A stretch of 64,000 bases of DNA, from contig NC_056407.1 in the NCBI RefSeq assembly GCF_905147365.1, forward strand, positions 24,287,980 to 24,351,979, written 5' to 3'. The notes beneath the pieces are model-generated. The model did not search any database and was not told the DNA's origin. It saw only the letters and a program-made list of their open reading frames with translations. The translations under genes and the position numbers were made by a program. This DNA comes from Aricia agestis (lineage: Eukaryota; Arthropoda; Insecta; Lepidoptera; Lycaenidae). Of this stretch, positions 31,924-43,759 are shown piece after piece (the first letter of the stretch is position 1; each line of letters starts with the position of its first letter).

Positions 31924-32138
31924 TGACTAGATGACGAATTCCATTGCGCCAGAATTCTTATCTCGTAGGAACCGTACATTTTTGCGGGATGAAAATGATC
32001 CTTAATCAAATCCCGGGACTCAAAGGATCTACATACAACATTTCAGCTAAATTGCTTCAGCGGTTTGGGTGTTAAGAGGTAACAGACAGACAGACGGACA
32101 GATAGAGACACATTCGCATTTATAATATTTGTATAGAT
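31924..32138 (+). mobile_element. RTE-E tail, full length
   Basis: ACTAGATGACGAATTCC, CGTAGGAACCGTACATTTTT, CCCGGGACTCAAAGGATC, GCTTCAGCGGTTTGGGTG, ACAGACAGACAGACGGACAG, ending TTTATAATATTTGTATAGAT. Confidence 0.85.
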
Positions 32139-33253
32139 TATGAGGTTGCACTAATGTGAGTCAAGTGTTTTACAAGGGACATACAAAAAGTTCATCTTTA
32201 CCCAAAAAGACAAGTAGGCATAATATAATATGATGGATGGATGAATGGATAAAGAGTTATATTGTGCTTAATTATTTTGGTTCTAAGAAACTTGGCCTTA
32301 CAGGCCAAGTAAAAAGTACTATCTATCATAATCATCCTGATAGATAAATTGATACAAACAGTTGAGTCTTTTGTCTCAAAAGCATGTTTTACTTGACGTA
32401 CTTACCTAAATAATATGATTAAAATAATATAATTATTAGAAATATCCATTTAGGAGCAAAATGTGACAGTCAATTTCGGATGCGAAAAAGCTTCCAAATA
32501 GAATTTACACTATAAGCTAATAGAAATAAATCAAATCTTATTCCCGAATTTTTCATAAAACAGTAACGAATTCTCACGAATAGGAAATTCAGTGACACAA
32601 TTTAGGGCGACGATAAAATTTATTATTTCGGAATCGTGTGTCGTAATTCAGCCAACATAAATTCCAGGCCTTTCGGAGTTGTGTGGAGATATCGCAGGCT
32701 TTGTCTCAGGACGTGCGCACACTTACCAATAAAGTATTTCGAAATTGACGAATATTCAATAAATTGGTTTGATTGATTTAATAATATTTTTGCCTACAGA
32801 ATGCATGATGATTAATACTATAAAGTATAATGCATCTTATAAAATAAATTATATTTAAAAATATCTTATTGATATAAATAAATAATCATATTATTAAAGA
32901 TAGAAGATTGCCTGAAAACAGTCCCGACAGAAATAAGAAAGCTCATTTGTGTAGTTTCTATTACCGATTACCTACATATTTTGTTATTAGTGTTTTTTTA
33001 ATAACGTACAAGACAAAAGTCTTCTGTTATACCTTATTAATTCAAGTGATATGAATAAAACATATTATTTACCTGTATATTTCCCGCTCGCCTCCAATGA
33101 TCTCTATCTGTACCGGGAACAAAAATACATTTTATAAAGTATTAGTTTCATTTAAATTTTAAAAATGAGGTCCACTTATCTGGAATAATGTTTACCATGG
33201 ATAAAATTATTTAATCATTATTTTATCCATGGAAAGCATTATATTTTAAAACC
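32139..33253. other. Long AT-rich stretch with a small hairpin
   Basis: ACTTGGCCT/AGGCCAAGT hairpin at about 32292-32312. Imperfect inverted repeat around CCATGGATAAAAT and ATTTTATCCATGG at about 33195-33232. No gene seen. Confidence 0.5.
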
Positions 33254-33328
33254 TCCATCGTGGGTATCGTAGACACAATATATTTTCAATGTTTATGCGG
33301 TAGCCGACTGCCGCTTGGGGATTGATGT
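33254..33328 (-). repeat. RepK copy
   Basis: Short unit CATCGTGGGTATCGTAGACA, CAATATATTTT, then GCCGACTGCCGCTTGGGGAT and TGATG. Related copies are at 39547, 41243, 48973, 55126 and 58850. Confidence 0.65.
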
Positions 33329-34130
33329 AACCTTAACTCACATTGATGCAAGAGCCTAAGTGAAGTAAAATCATCTCTTCTTTCCTCGTCCGCGATTTTG
33401 TTAGTTGGTGTACGTCAGCCCTAAAATGCCTTTACACAGTTTTTTCTCCCCCCGTTTGCCCACATCTCTGTTTTACGGCCGCCCTTGCGTCGATTTCACT
33501 TGCTAATCTTTTTCCAGCAAATCCTGTTTGCTTTGTACTGGATTTTTGAACGCAAACTCCATAGTTTTATGTGATTTTTCGCGGAACTTTTCTCACCTGA
33601 ATATTTATGATTTTATTTTCAGATGCTCCAAACGAAAAAGCGATATACACGAATAAACAAAACTGTCATCATACTTTAAATGAGTTGATTGTTACTTTAT
33701 ATTTTAAAAACAATTTGAAAGTTCACATCCCACTTAGCGTTAAACGACATACATTATACATAATTGGTTTTTCATTTCATCGGATTTTAATCCAACGGAA
33801 TTAATTTAGATGATGAATAAAATAATTAATATTAATTTTTAGTGCTTTCAATTTGAAGTTTAGTCATTTGTTGAATGAATATTTATAATTAATTAATTGA
33901 ATAAAATCGTACTCTCATTTAGCTTTGAAACAAATTTTAATTAAAACATATTACATGGCTTATACTGGACATTAAACTGATATGAGTCGTTACACGAAAT
34001 GTTTTGAAATACAAAATTATATTTTAATACGATTGAATACTTATTGGTTGTGATTGTATCTCGTCGGGACTAAAATAGGGTAGATTATTTATTGAATACA
34101 ATGACTATGAAATACTTGGTTTACTTAATA
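33329..34130. other. Unassigned stretch
   Basis: 33380-33560 is less AT-rich and has a pyrimidine tract ending in AG (TAATCTTTTTCCAG at about 33504), which could be a splice acceptor, but no coding continuation follows. The open frame 33607-33804 has no motif. Confidence 0.4.
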
Positions 34131-34326
34131 ATCAGCCAAGTGCGAGTCGGACTCGCGCACTAAGTACCGTTATAGAGCGAAAGTGGGCAAAAATTGTGTT
34201 TTTTGTATGGGAGCTCCTCTTAAATCTTTGTTTAATTTATTTAATTTTACTATTAATTATTAAAGTACACATGTAATTAAGGCCATGTGAAAATTCCAAG
34301 TGCCTAGCTATTGCCGTTATTAATAA
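34131..34326 (+). repeat. RepD, 3'-truncated
   Basis: AATCAGCCAAGTGCGAGTCG at the start, GTATGGGAGCTCC, ending in GCTATTGCCGTTATTAATAA. Stops about mid-element. Confidence 0.8.
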
Positions 34327-34840
34327 TGACTTCTCAAGGATTCAAAGTATCTCCCAAACCTGTCATCAAAAAGCATAAAGAATTACCACCACACACTTTC
34401 ACATTAAGAATATTACTATGGGTATTCGAGTCGCGCGGCCTGTCCAAGGTCGCTAGTTGCGGTCGCCAGTCGCCAACACTGGGGTCCCACCTTTAAGGGT
34501 CCAAGCGAGCGGGTGGTGTGACTTTGATCCCTTCTAGGAAGTTATAACTGTACTTCTCCATAAACTGATTTCCAACGCCCATTCAATATCAAAGCGACTC
34601 CGAATTGGAACTAAACCCTCGTAAAGAGACCATCAACGTCTTATTTTGGAAAGCCCTCTATAATGACTTATCGATTTTTGCGTCGAAAAATGCGGGACAT
34701 TGTAAATTTTACAATTTACATGTCTATCTGTCTGTCTGTAAGTTTGTGTGTCTGTCCGTGGCATCGTAGCTTCCAGTGATTTAATCGATTCAATATTTTG
34801 CATTCTGATACTTAACACGCTTTATATCTCATATAAAACT
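34327..34840. other. Unassigned, with retroposon-like end
   Basis: 34715-34765 (CATGTCTATCTGTCTGTCTG, GTCCGTGGCATCGTAGC) resembles the end of the retroposon at 35690-35890 on the same strand. 34430-34520 is GC-richer and unexplained. Confidence 0.4.
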
Positions 34841-35478
34841 AGCTGTTGCCCGCGACTTCGTCCGCGTGCACTTCAGTTTATAGCGCGCGGTGTCAACAAA
34901 ATTGGTGTCAAAAGCTTTTTAAAACCCTGGTACCCCTTAAATCAAAATACCCAAAACAGCCGTGCAGTGTGCACATAATATAATATTTTTTTTTAAATTA
35001 TACTTTTTTATACCAAATTTTAAAGCTTATTTAGCTTTACACAACTTAGCTGCATTACACAACTTTAGCTTTGCCCATAAACTATTTAGTATTTATTATT
35101 GGTAGGCTGTTTCAGATATCTATGTTGGTAGGTGAGTTATTTAATAATGTGTATAACAATCAAATTAATCAAAAACGTTTACACTTAACTCAACATGGTA
35201 CCACCTCTTATAGAAATACATATGAGCAAGCGATAGCGTGATCTAGGCGACACTTGACGCCATCTGTTATGAGTTTTTGGAACTAACTTAATTTGGACAA
35301 ATTTACGCATAAACACCCCCTTACAACCCCTTTTTCCAGTTAAAAAGTAGCCTATGTCCTTTCTCAGGCTTAAGACTATGTGTGTACAAAATTTCATTAC
35401 AATCGGTTCAGTAGTTTTGGCGTGAAAGCGAGACAGACAGACAGACAGAGATACTTTCGCATTTATAATATTATATAG
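34841..35478 (+). mobile_element. RTE-G tail, full length
   Basis: ACTAGCTGTTGCCCGCGACT at the start, CAGTTTATAGCGCGCGGTG, CACTTGACGCCATCTGTTAT, TCAGGCTTAAGACTATG, GACAGACAGACAGACAGAG, ending GCATTTATAATATTATATAG. Same unit as 15411-15960. Confidence 0.88.
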
Positions 35479-35889
35479 AAAGAAGATTCTTGTGTCACAA
35501 TGTTACTTACCGTAGGTACTTCTCCGAAACGGCTTAACTGATTATTAGGTAGGTACCAAATTTTGTATGCATATTCAGTAGGTCTGAGCATCTGAGAATC
35601 GGTTTAAATAATAGTAAATTATTACAACTCGAGACTGACGGCGACCATTGTTTGTGCGTCGGGATGACGACGGACGTTGCCACAGTGCCATACTTATTTA
35701 GTCACTTCAATAAAATAATAGGGGCGGAATACTTTATAGTATGGCAAAACCACTTTTCCGGGACTAGATCAAAATCGGTCCACCCTGTATTTGGATGCTA
35801 CGATGCCACGGACAGATACACACACAGACAAACAGACAGACAGACACGTCAAACTTATAACAACAACGTCTTTTTTTTCGGGGGTTAAA
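35479..35889 (+). mobile_element. Two retroposon tail fragments
   Basis: 35479-35630 has CTTCTCCGAAACGGC, TTTTGTATGCATATTC and GGTCTGAGCATCTGAG. 35690-35889 has TTTCCGGGACTAGATCAAAA, GATGCTACGATGCCACGG, ACACACAGACAAACAGACAG, then TTTTTTTTCGGGGGTTAAAA. Both styles are common RTE-derived tails. The open frame 35652-35888 is not a gene. Confidence 0.5.
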
Positions 35890-36341
35890 AATACATGAAA
35901 AAACATCTTAAAATTATACTGATACTATACAACCTAAAAGACGTGGTAAACTCCATATTTTACATCAAAAGACATATCGAATTCACTCCTTAAATTTCTG
36001 CAACCGGCAATTTTCGGATTCCGAATAAGCGGAGCTGCAAAACTTTTATTGAGATAGGTCAGGGGAATTCTGGAAACCTGATATCAGGATCGGGGATTTG
36101 ATGCTCGTAATTTACAAGCGTATTGATATTCTGGGATTCCTTAAACGATGTTTGAAGTGAAGGCCGCGAGATAAACGTGTTAAACCGACGCGAACAAAAT
36201 ATCTTCATACGTTTTACAGAATGGTGGAACATTTTTATTTTTCATGTTATCATCATCTCGCCCACTAAATTTAAGTAGATTAAGTGAAAAAACCCATTTC
36301 TTGAAAAATATGCTAAATAATATTCATTTATCAAACAATAC
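35890..36341. other. Unassigned AT-rich stretch
   Basis: No feature supported. Confidence 0.5.
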
Positions 36342-36500
36342 CGGCCAAGTGCAACTCAAACTTGCACACGTCGACAAAATGTGATTTTCTACTCTATTAC
36401 AAAGACAGCAGCAGCCTGTCTGTATGTCCGTCTCAAGGCTGTATCTCAAGAACCGCGCTAGCTAGATAGTTGGCATTTTCATAACCTACGTTTTCTATTG
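36342..36500 (+). repeat. RepD, degenerate
   Basis: CCGGCCAAGTGCAACTC at the start, then jumps to ACAAAGACAGCAGC, CTCAAGGCTGTATCTCAAGA and ACCGCGCTAGCTAG in opposite orientation, much diverged. Confidence 0.55.
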
Positions 36501-36612
36501 CCACTAAGACTTCATCATAAAGAAAGTAACGTAAATATTTGAAGAAAGCTTCCATACAATCAATGCCTTTATTCACGGATTTTTATGCACTTTTCACAAT
36601 TTCACTTTTAAA

Positions 36613-36929
36613 CGTGGGAGAGCCATGCTTCGGCACGAATGGGCCGGCTCGACCGGAAAAATACCACGTTCTCACAGAAAACCGGCGTGAAACAGCGCTT
36701 GCGCTGTGTTTCGCCGAGTGAGTGAGTTTACCGGAGACCCAATTCCCTTCCCTATCCTCCCCTATTCCCTTCCCTTCCCATCCCTACCCTCCCCTATTAC
36801 CCTATTCCCTCTTAAAAGGCCGGCAACGCACCTGCAGCTCTTCTGATGCTGCGAGTGTCCATGGGCGACGGAAGTTGCTTACCATCAGGTGACCCGTTTG
36901 CTCGTTTGCCCCCTTATTTCATAAAAAAA
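36613..36929 (+). mobile_element. LepA retroposon, full length
   Basis: CGTGGGAGAGCCATGCTTCG to CCCTTATTTCATAAAAAAAG, with all internal landmarks, including GAAACAGCGCTTGCGCTGTG and the C-rich tract. Confidence 0.92.
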
Positions 36930-37339
36930 GTCGACATGATGATTCCTAGGGAGGTTCAGGCATATAATTTGTCAAGTTTCTAATGTGCATTTTAGTAAAA
37001 AATATTAACATTTGTCAGAGGTGTTGGAAAAAATTAAGCCATCTTTTGACGAAAACGCTGCCTAAGCCCTATGAGATGTGACATAACATAATAATATAGG
37101 GAGGAAATATTCCCCTTTTCTAGATCTACCAAAAAACGCTCGCTATAGAATATTATTTCTTTCCTTGTAGGTGAACTTGCTATGCTTATTATAGATTTCA
37201 GAAAATTGGTTATTGTATTAATGCAGTAAATTGCACATAGAACTTACGCTGCCGTTGAACTTAGCTGGTACCGACTAAAAAAATATGAAGATTGATCAAA
37301 GACATAGTTGAGGTGTCTATGTGTGTCCCAAAAAAGATC
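36930..37339. other. Unassigned AT-rich stretch
   Basis: No feature supported. Confidence 0.5.
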
Positions 37340-38222
37340 CTGGACTCAGGAGTTCCAATCAGATCACCACTTTCGTAAGCATGGTACCAAATTCAGGTTA
37401 TACCCCATACAGCAACAATTTAACAAAAGAATTTTAAAAATCAGTCAACAAACGGAGGAATAATAATAAAATCAAGCGTTTTGAAGTAAAAGACTATGAG
37501 AAATACCGTTAATAAGGTCATAATGTGACGATGCATGTCATAATTATAGTGATGATGATGATGATGAATAATATAATTGATACATCATATTAGGTAATAT
37601 GCTTTTAATTGTTGAAACAACACCGAAATTCCCGAACATATTATATCAGTCTATAAGTATTCAATAGTTTTAAACAGCACCTTCGGAACCAGGGTATACT
37701 TCAGTGCAAATTCCTATTTTTTGGTAGTGTATGCTTGAAGTCCTTCTGAAAAAATTCAAATCACGCTATGTTTCCATATAAATTTCAAGGAGTCCCCTCG
37801 ATTTCTCATAGATTACATCATCAGATCACCATTTTTATGAACATGGTATCTAATTTGGACCATATCTTATGCAACAACAGAATAATTTTGAAAATCGGTC
37901 CACAAACTGCGGAGTAAAATACATAGGTAAAACATAAAAAAAGAAAAAAATATCCTCCTCCTTTTTGGAAGTCGGTTAAAAAGTAGCCTAAGTTACTCCT
38001 TGTTACATCAGCTATCTGCCAATAAAAGCCCCGTTTAAATCGGTCCAGCCATTTCGGAGATTAGCGGGAACAAACAGACAGACATACAGACAGACAAAAA
38101 TTCTAAAAATTGTTATTTTGGTGTATGTACCGTCTAAATATTCATATGCATGTAGTAAAAACCCGTTATTTCAATATTACAAACAGACACTCCAATTTTA
38201 TTTATATATATAGATATGTATA
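37340..38222 (+). mobile_element. RTE-I tail copy 2, with upstream related unit
   Basis: The part after 37960 (CTCCTTTTTGGAAGTCGG, TCGGTCCAGCCATTTCGGAG, ACAGACAGACATACAGACAG, ACTCCAATTTTATTTATATA) matches 7345-7716 on the opposite strand. Upstream, 37340-37480 and 37740-37930 are two diverged versions of one segment (TCAGATCACCA, ATGGTA, ATACCCCATACAGCAACAA versus ATATCTTATGCAACAACAG), suggesting an old tandem duplication in the RTE tail. Confidence 0.65.
37550..37567. repeat. GAT microsatellite
   Basis: Six GAT units. Confidence 0.9.
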
Positions 38223-38467
38223 GATGTATAGATATAGATTATTAAAGCACAAATAAAACTTGAGAGGTGTCAAGGGACACCCGGATGGAATGAAGTTATA
38301 AAAAAAGAGAGCGAGAGAGAGAGATAGAGAAAAACACGCGCTACCGCACGGCTTACAACTGTAGCATTTTTGCTCTAGTAGTAATATACCGACACTTTTG
38401 TGTCATGTCGTCACAACTTTTTCTGTCTAGCTCCCGTTCGCAACGCACGATAAGGAACTTCGTTCCA

Positions 38468-38776
38468 ATAATTAAGGATTTTGTGAAAGTTTCAAGTACG
38501 TAGCTGTTGTCATTATCGAGTACGAGCAAAAAAGGAAAAAAAAATCACGTTTGTTGTATTGGAAGCCCCCCTTAAATATACACTTTATATGGTTTTTAGT
38601 ATAGTTTGTTGTTATAGCGGCAATTACAGATATACACATTACTCAATCTGTGAAAAAAAAATCAGAAGTCTAGCTATAGCGGTTTTTGAGATACAGCCTG
38701 GAGACAAACAGACAGTCAGATGGACAGACAACGAAGTCTTAGTAATAGGGTCCCGTTTTTACCCTTTGGGTACCCT
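38468..38776 (+). repeat. RepD, 5'-truncated
   Basis: Starts within the element (ATTTTGTGAAAGTTTCAAGT), continues GAGTACGAGCAAAAAAGG, TAGTCT-type GTCTAGCTATAGCGG and GATACAGCCTGGAGACA, ending AGGGTCCCGTTTTTACCC. The open frame 38559-38801 is a shadow. Confidence 0.85.
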
Positions 38777-38919
38777 ACAACGGACTCATTTTATTTTCTA
38801 AGATTGAAAATAGGGCAATTTAAAGATAGGCGGGCTATTGATCTGATTTATCCAAGGAATCCAGGGCAATACATAATATAACTAAGCAAAACACTTTAAA
38901 GGCTTATTAATCCATCTAC

Positions 38920-39889
38920 ACTACTATTATAAAGAGGAAAGATTTGATTGTTTGTTTGTCTTGAATAGACTCCGAAACTACTGGACCGATTTGAAAGATT
39001 CTTTTACCATTGGAATTCTACATTAATTTTGCTGAACATAGGCTAAATATTATTTTGGAAGAAAATAGGGTTCCGTAAGATATTTGGGATTTTCGGACGC
39101 AAGGTGTAAAAAATCAACCAGAAATGTTACTTTTTTCGCGTACGCTGCCTAAACTATAAAAGATAGAACCATAAAATGTTCTTAGTAATTGTAGATCTTT
39201 TAAATATCTACAAAAAAGTCCGCAACACACTATACCTATCTATGTTGAGTGAGGCACAATAACCATATTTTATTAAAAAATCATGATATGTTTTTGGACT
39301 ACATTTAAATGCCTTTATTTTACTCATGGCATTAATTCTTATCAAAATAAATTATTTCATTACTAAGTACAGTTAATGTAGATAATATTTAGTCTTTGAA
39401 TGATTAAAATTGAACGTTTGGTTTTAATGTTATGGCGAAATTAGTATATTACGATTTCTGCTGCACGTTGCAAATTGGGCGTCGTCAAGGCGCGCCGCGT
39501 GGGTGTGCTCGCCCGGAGAGTCCACGTAAATATTAATTATTATTACCTCGATCATGGGAATCGCAGACACAATAGATTTATAATATAATAGTTTAAATGC
39601 GACAGCCGGGTGCCACTTCATTGATGGGATAATATTATAGTGCTTCATTAATTCATTACGTTTTGAATGACTATTATTTTTGAATTAATAATCAAACATA
39701 ACACTTAAAATATAAAAAAAAAACAATAAAAATGTGTATAATAATTATAATATAGTAGTTACAGGCTAAATAGTGTAAACCATTTTTAATGTTCTGCTTA
39801 ACATAAAGATTGACTAAGAAATAAAGATTGAAAAAAATATATTTAAAAATCAATGTCCACCCGTGCGAAGCCGGGGCGGGCCGCTAGTA
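38920..39889 (-). mobile_element. RTE-J tail copy 2
   Basis: From CTACACTACTATTATAAAGA through AAAAGTCCGCAACACACTAT and CAAGGCGCGCCGCGTGGG to AAGCCGGGGCGGGCCGCTAG. Contains a RepK-like segment at 39547-39634. Copy 3 at 40917 matches it closely from the AAAAAGTCCG point on. Confidence 0.82.
39547..39634 (-). repeat. RepK segment inside RTE-J
   Basis: CCTCGATCATGGGAATCGCA, GACACAATAGATTT, GCGACAGCCGGGTGCC and TTCATTGATGGG. The same order occurs as free-standing units elsewhere, so RepK may derive from RTE-J. Confidence 0.65.
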
Positions 39890-39904
39890 CTTTATAATTA
39901 GGGC

Positions 39905-40060
39905 ATGTGTCTGTCAGTATTTTTGTTACCTCTTCACGCCCAAACCGCAATACCAATTTTGTTGAGGTATGGAAATACTTTGAGTCCCGGGAAAGGACAT
40001 ACGATACTTTCTCTCTCGGGAAAATTTGGTGCAACGGATTTGCACGTGTCATCTTGTAGG
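39905..40060 (-). mobile_element. RTE-E tail, diverged
   Basis: TTACCTCTTCACGCCCAAAC, GAGTCCCGGGAAAGGACATA and GGTGCAACGGATTTGCACG. It directly follows RTE-J copy 2 (CTAGTACT junction). Confidence 0.75.
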
Positions 40061-40916
40061 TAGTAGGCTGTTAATACTCTATTATATTGCAATGCTATTA
40101 GCAATATAATGCTGTAAAATTTCCGAACGAAAATAAAATAAAAATAAATTAAGCCTATCTATTTTCAACCCAATTTTTAAGAGAAGCCTTGTTATTAATA
40201 GACGCGGGCTATTGGGCAGTTTATTCTCGAGATTAAGGCCCCTACACCCACATATCGCGCAAAATGGGAGCGACAAAATATATCTTTATAGTAATGGGAA
40301 AATTGATTTAACGGTTGTATATAAATAAGGAAAACACATTTCGGGATCTCACGAGAACCACCGTCGATTGGGTCGTAAATATTTCAAAAATACAATCGCA
40401 ATATTTTTGCCCGAAGTCTAAAAGGATTGGGCTTTATGATTTTGAGTAATGTAGATATCATGTACGCAGTTTCTTATAACTTTGCTCTTAGTATTCTCGG
40501 TAAAGATACGGTCCAAGTCAAGAGATGAGTTACACGACTTTAAATTTAATAGGTGCTGTGTGTACGTAATTTTGTCTTGCGGTTTGGACCATGGGTACCA
40601 AAATTCGTGTAATTTAATTATTGTACTTATAATTTGTTTGATATACTCCAATATAGAATTAATTTTGATTTAAAATATTATAATAACAAGGCAGTGTAAA
40701 TCTGAGTCTGTGTGTTTGTAAGTCTGGAGAATCTGGAGGGTGATTTCGTTGACAGCGTTAGGAATTTCCGTGTCTTCAAGCGTTTTTGTCACAATTATTA
40801 CTGGAAACATTGGAACACAACAAAATCCAACATTTACTTAGACTCAGCTTAGTAGTCTTAAAATTTATTCCCTTTATTTATTTGACTAAAGTCAAAAAAA
40901 AAAGTTAAAAATTAAA
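40061..40916. other. AT-rich stretch, no gene seen
   Basis: Opposed open frames at 40418-40651 and 40482-40673 overlap and show no motif. Confidence 0.5.
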
Positions 40917-41530
40917 AAAGTCCGCGACACACTATACCTATCAATGTTGAGTGAGGCACAATAACCATTTTTTTATTAAAAAATCTTGACATGTTTTTGG
41001 ACTACATTTAAATGCCTTTATTTTACTCATGGCATTATTTCTTATCAAAATAAATTATTTCATTACTAAGTACAGTTAATGTAGATAATATTTGGTCTTT
41101 GAATGATTAAAATTGGACGTTTGGTTTTAATGTTATGGCAAAATTAAAATATTAGATTTCTGCTGCACGTTGCGAATTGGGCGTCGTCAAGGCGCGCCGC
41201 GCGGGTGTGCTCGCCCGGAGAGTCCACGTAAATATTATTTATTATTACCTCGATCATGGGAATCGCAGACACAATAGATTAATAATATAATAGTTATGCG
41301 ACAGCCGGGTGCCGCTTCATTGATGGGATAATATTATAGTGCTTCATTAATTCATTACGTTACGTCAGGGCTACAGCGACATGCCTTCTTTAAAAAAAAA
41401 AAATCATTACGTTTAGTGTAAACCATTTTTAAGTTCTGCTTAACATAAAGATTGAGTAAGAAATAAATATTGAAAAAAAATATTTAAAAATCAATGTCCA
41501 CCCGTGCGAAGCCGGGGCGGGCCGCTAGTT
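40917..41530 (-). mobile_element. RTE-J tail copy 3, truncated
   Basis: Begins at AAAGTCCGCGACACACTATA and ends AAGCCGGGGCGGGCCGCTAG. Lacks the segment that copy 2 has before this point. It carries a 43-bp A-tailed insertion at 41361-41403, and lacks a segment present at about 39660-39770 of copy 2. Confidence 0.82.
41361..41403 (+). mobile_element. 43-bp A-tailed retroposon insertion with target duplication
   Basis: CAGGGCTACAGCGACATGCC then TTCTTT and twelve A. TCATTACGT lies on both sides (41352-41360 and 41404-41412). A very short, 5'-truncated, poly(A)-ended insertion with a 9-bp duplication is what LINE machinery produces. Confidence 0.85.
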
Positions 41531-42144
41531 TTCTATATACAGGTAATATTATAATTATAAGGGTTTGTAATATTTTCTATCTATTTGGGATACCAAACTT
41601 TAATAAAACTGGTTAATAATATTTTTATTACTTACCTTTGAAAAATTTACTAATTTTCATTATTCAAATAGGTATTACAGCTTGGCTATTTCACAGATTT
41701 TTATACCAAAGTCCAAGGAACAAAATATAAGAACATGAGAAATCGAAGTAGTACAAGTGATGTGTTATATAAAACCTGATTATTAATGATTCTCATAAAG
41801 AATAGATTTTCTAAACATTTTAAAACATATCACTAAAATATAACACAAGTAATATGGGGCAAGTTTCACAAATCGGATCACTTATTCAAAGTCCCAGCCA
41901 AAGTTTAGAATAAATTCCAATACTTTGCAAAGACAAGCGCGTCATAATATATTCATATAAATCAAACGGTGAAGCTAAACCGCGTAATGTCGCAAATATC
42001 TTTCTAAGAATCGAACTTTTACGAGAATTTTCAATACAAACGCTTTGATACTCACTCGAGTAAACAAACATGAATGCCTTTATACAACTTACACACAGAA
42101 AGCAGCTCTCAGTGTAGCTCGCGGGTCGAATACGCGGGGAGCTT
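41531..42144. other. AT-rich stretch, no gene seen
   Basis: The minus open frame 41886-42251 extends into RepF, and no domain is visible. Confidence 0.5.
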
Positions 42145-42802
42145 TTAGGGTTCCGTAGCCAAATGGCAAAAAACGGAACCCTTATAGATTCGTCATGTCT
42201 GTCTATCTGTCTGTCTGTCTGTCTGTCTGTCCGTCCGTATGTCACAGCCACTTTTCTCCGAAACTATAAGAACTAGGTATGCTGTTGAAACTTGGTAAGT
42301 AGATGTAATCTGCAAACCGCTTTAAGATTTTGATACAAAATTGGAAAAATTATTGAAAATTTTAGGGGTCTCCATAGATACAACTAAAACAAAAAAAAAA
42401 TTTCATCTTATCTATGCGTGTGGGGTATCTATGGATAGGTCTTCAAAAATCATGTAAAGGTTTCTAATATAATTTTTTTATAACCTGAACAGTTTGTAAG
42501 AGAGACTCTTCCAAAGTGGAAAAATGTGGACCCCCCCCCCTCTAACTTCTAAAGTAGGGGCATGATAGGTCTAAAAAATATATATGATGTACATTACTAT
42601 AAACTCTACCAACGAAAATTAGTTCGAACGAGATCTAACCAGTACTTTTTTTTATACGTCATAAATGGTAAACCTTAATTTAACGTTCATGAAATCAACT
42701 GAAATATGAAAATAAATAAAAAACCTCTTAATTTCATAAAAATAAACCTTATCGCTGCTGCGGAATCCTTCATGGGCGAGTCCAACTCGCACTTGGCCGG
42801 TT
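42145..42802 (-). mobile_element. RepF copy 2, full length
   Basis: Plus-strand order: TTAGGGTTCCGTAGCCAAAT, AACGGAACCCTTATAGATTC, GTCTGTCTGTCTGTCTGTCC, CGAAACTATAAGAACTAGG, a run of ten C near 42531, CGTCATAAATGGTAAACC, and GCGAGTCCAACTCGCACTTG then GCCGG. About 660 bp. Both ends match RepD while the interior does not. The open frame 42652-42915 is inside repeats. Confidence 0.85.
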
Positions 42803-42810
42803 TTTTTTAA

Positions 42811-43155
42811 TAATAATAACTTCCACATTTCCCTTCCGATTTCGGTGACGGTGGCCAGTTTCATGTGTGTTCGCAGTACACAAGAGTCAAGAGCACTCTC
42901 TATTCCTTTTCCCACATAACCCAGCCGTATCGGACGGATGACCGATACGGCTGGCGGGAAGCTGGCGAGAGATCAGGCGCAGGACCAACCTTTACATGCC
43001 CATTCGACGCATGGATCATCTTTATACTAGTAAGACAATCAGGTGATCAGCCTGCATTGTCCAAACCAAACTTGGAAATAACATGTTTCCAACGCGAGAA
43101 TCGAACCCACGACCGAGTCAAGAGCCACGCTCTAACCACTGGACCACGGGGGCGT
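42811..43155 (-). mobile_element. SINE1, diverged
   Basis: TTTCGGTGACGGTGGCCAG at the tail, GCGAGAATCGAACCCACGAC and ACCACTGGACCACGGGGGCG at the head (plus). Contains a local duplication around CCGTATCGGACGGATGACCG. Lies directly against RepF. The open frame 42865-43182 is a shadow. Confidence 0.85.
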
Positions 43156-43382
43156 GTGCGCTTTTATACCGTAAGCACATAGCAAGTGCTTATTAAAGTC
43201 ATGGATTCTTTTATTTTACATACGTTCAAACAACTTAAGGGTCAAACTTTGCCCTTTAACGATAAAAAATGTTGGATAGCATCCTTTCACATTTCAATGA
43301 ACAATAATTATTGTAATGTTCATTAAAATAATTAAAACGTCATTATCAATAAAGACACTATATAATATATCGCAGTAATCTG

Positions 43383-43680
43383 TTTTTTTTTATGAAATAA
43401 GGGGGCAAACGAGCAAACGGGTTATCTGATGGAAAGCAACTTTCGTCGCCCATGGACACTCGCAGCATCAGAAGAGCTGCAGGTGCGTTGCCGGCCTTTT
43501 AAGAGGGAATAGGGTAATAGGCGAGGGTAGGGATGGGAAGGGAAGGGAATTGGGCTTCCGGTAAACTCACTCACTCGGCGTAACACAGCGCAAGCACTGT
43601 TTCACGCCGGTTTTCTGTGAGAACGTTTTATTTCTCCGTTCGAGCCGGCCCATTCGTGCCGAAGCATGGCTCTCCCACGT
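43383..43680 (-). mobile_element. LepA retroposon, full length
   Basis: TTATGAAATAAGGGGGCAAA to GAAGCATGGCTCTCCCACGT on plus. GGG-rich tract shortened relative to other copies. Confidence 0.92.
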
Positions 43681-43724
43681 ATATGTAAGAAAAAAAGTTT
43701 GAATGGCTAGCGCATTTATTGAAT

Positions 43725-43759
43725 CGAATGACTAAAGGAAGTTATCCTTTAGTCATTCG
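43725..43759. repeat. Perfect 15-bp hairpin
   Basis: CGAATGACTAAAGGA and TCCTTTAGTCATTCG around the loop AGTTA. Confidence 0.9.

Noticed and set aside
33490..33640. Splice acceptor and exon
   Set aside because: Polypyrimidine-AG present but the following sequence has early stops and no recognisable product.
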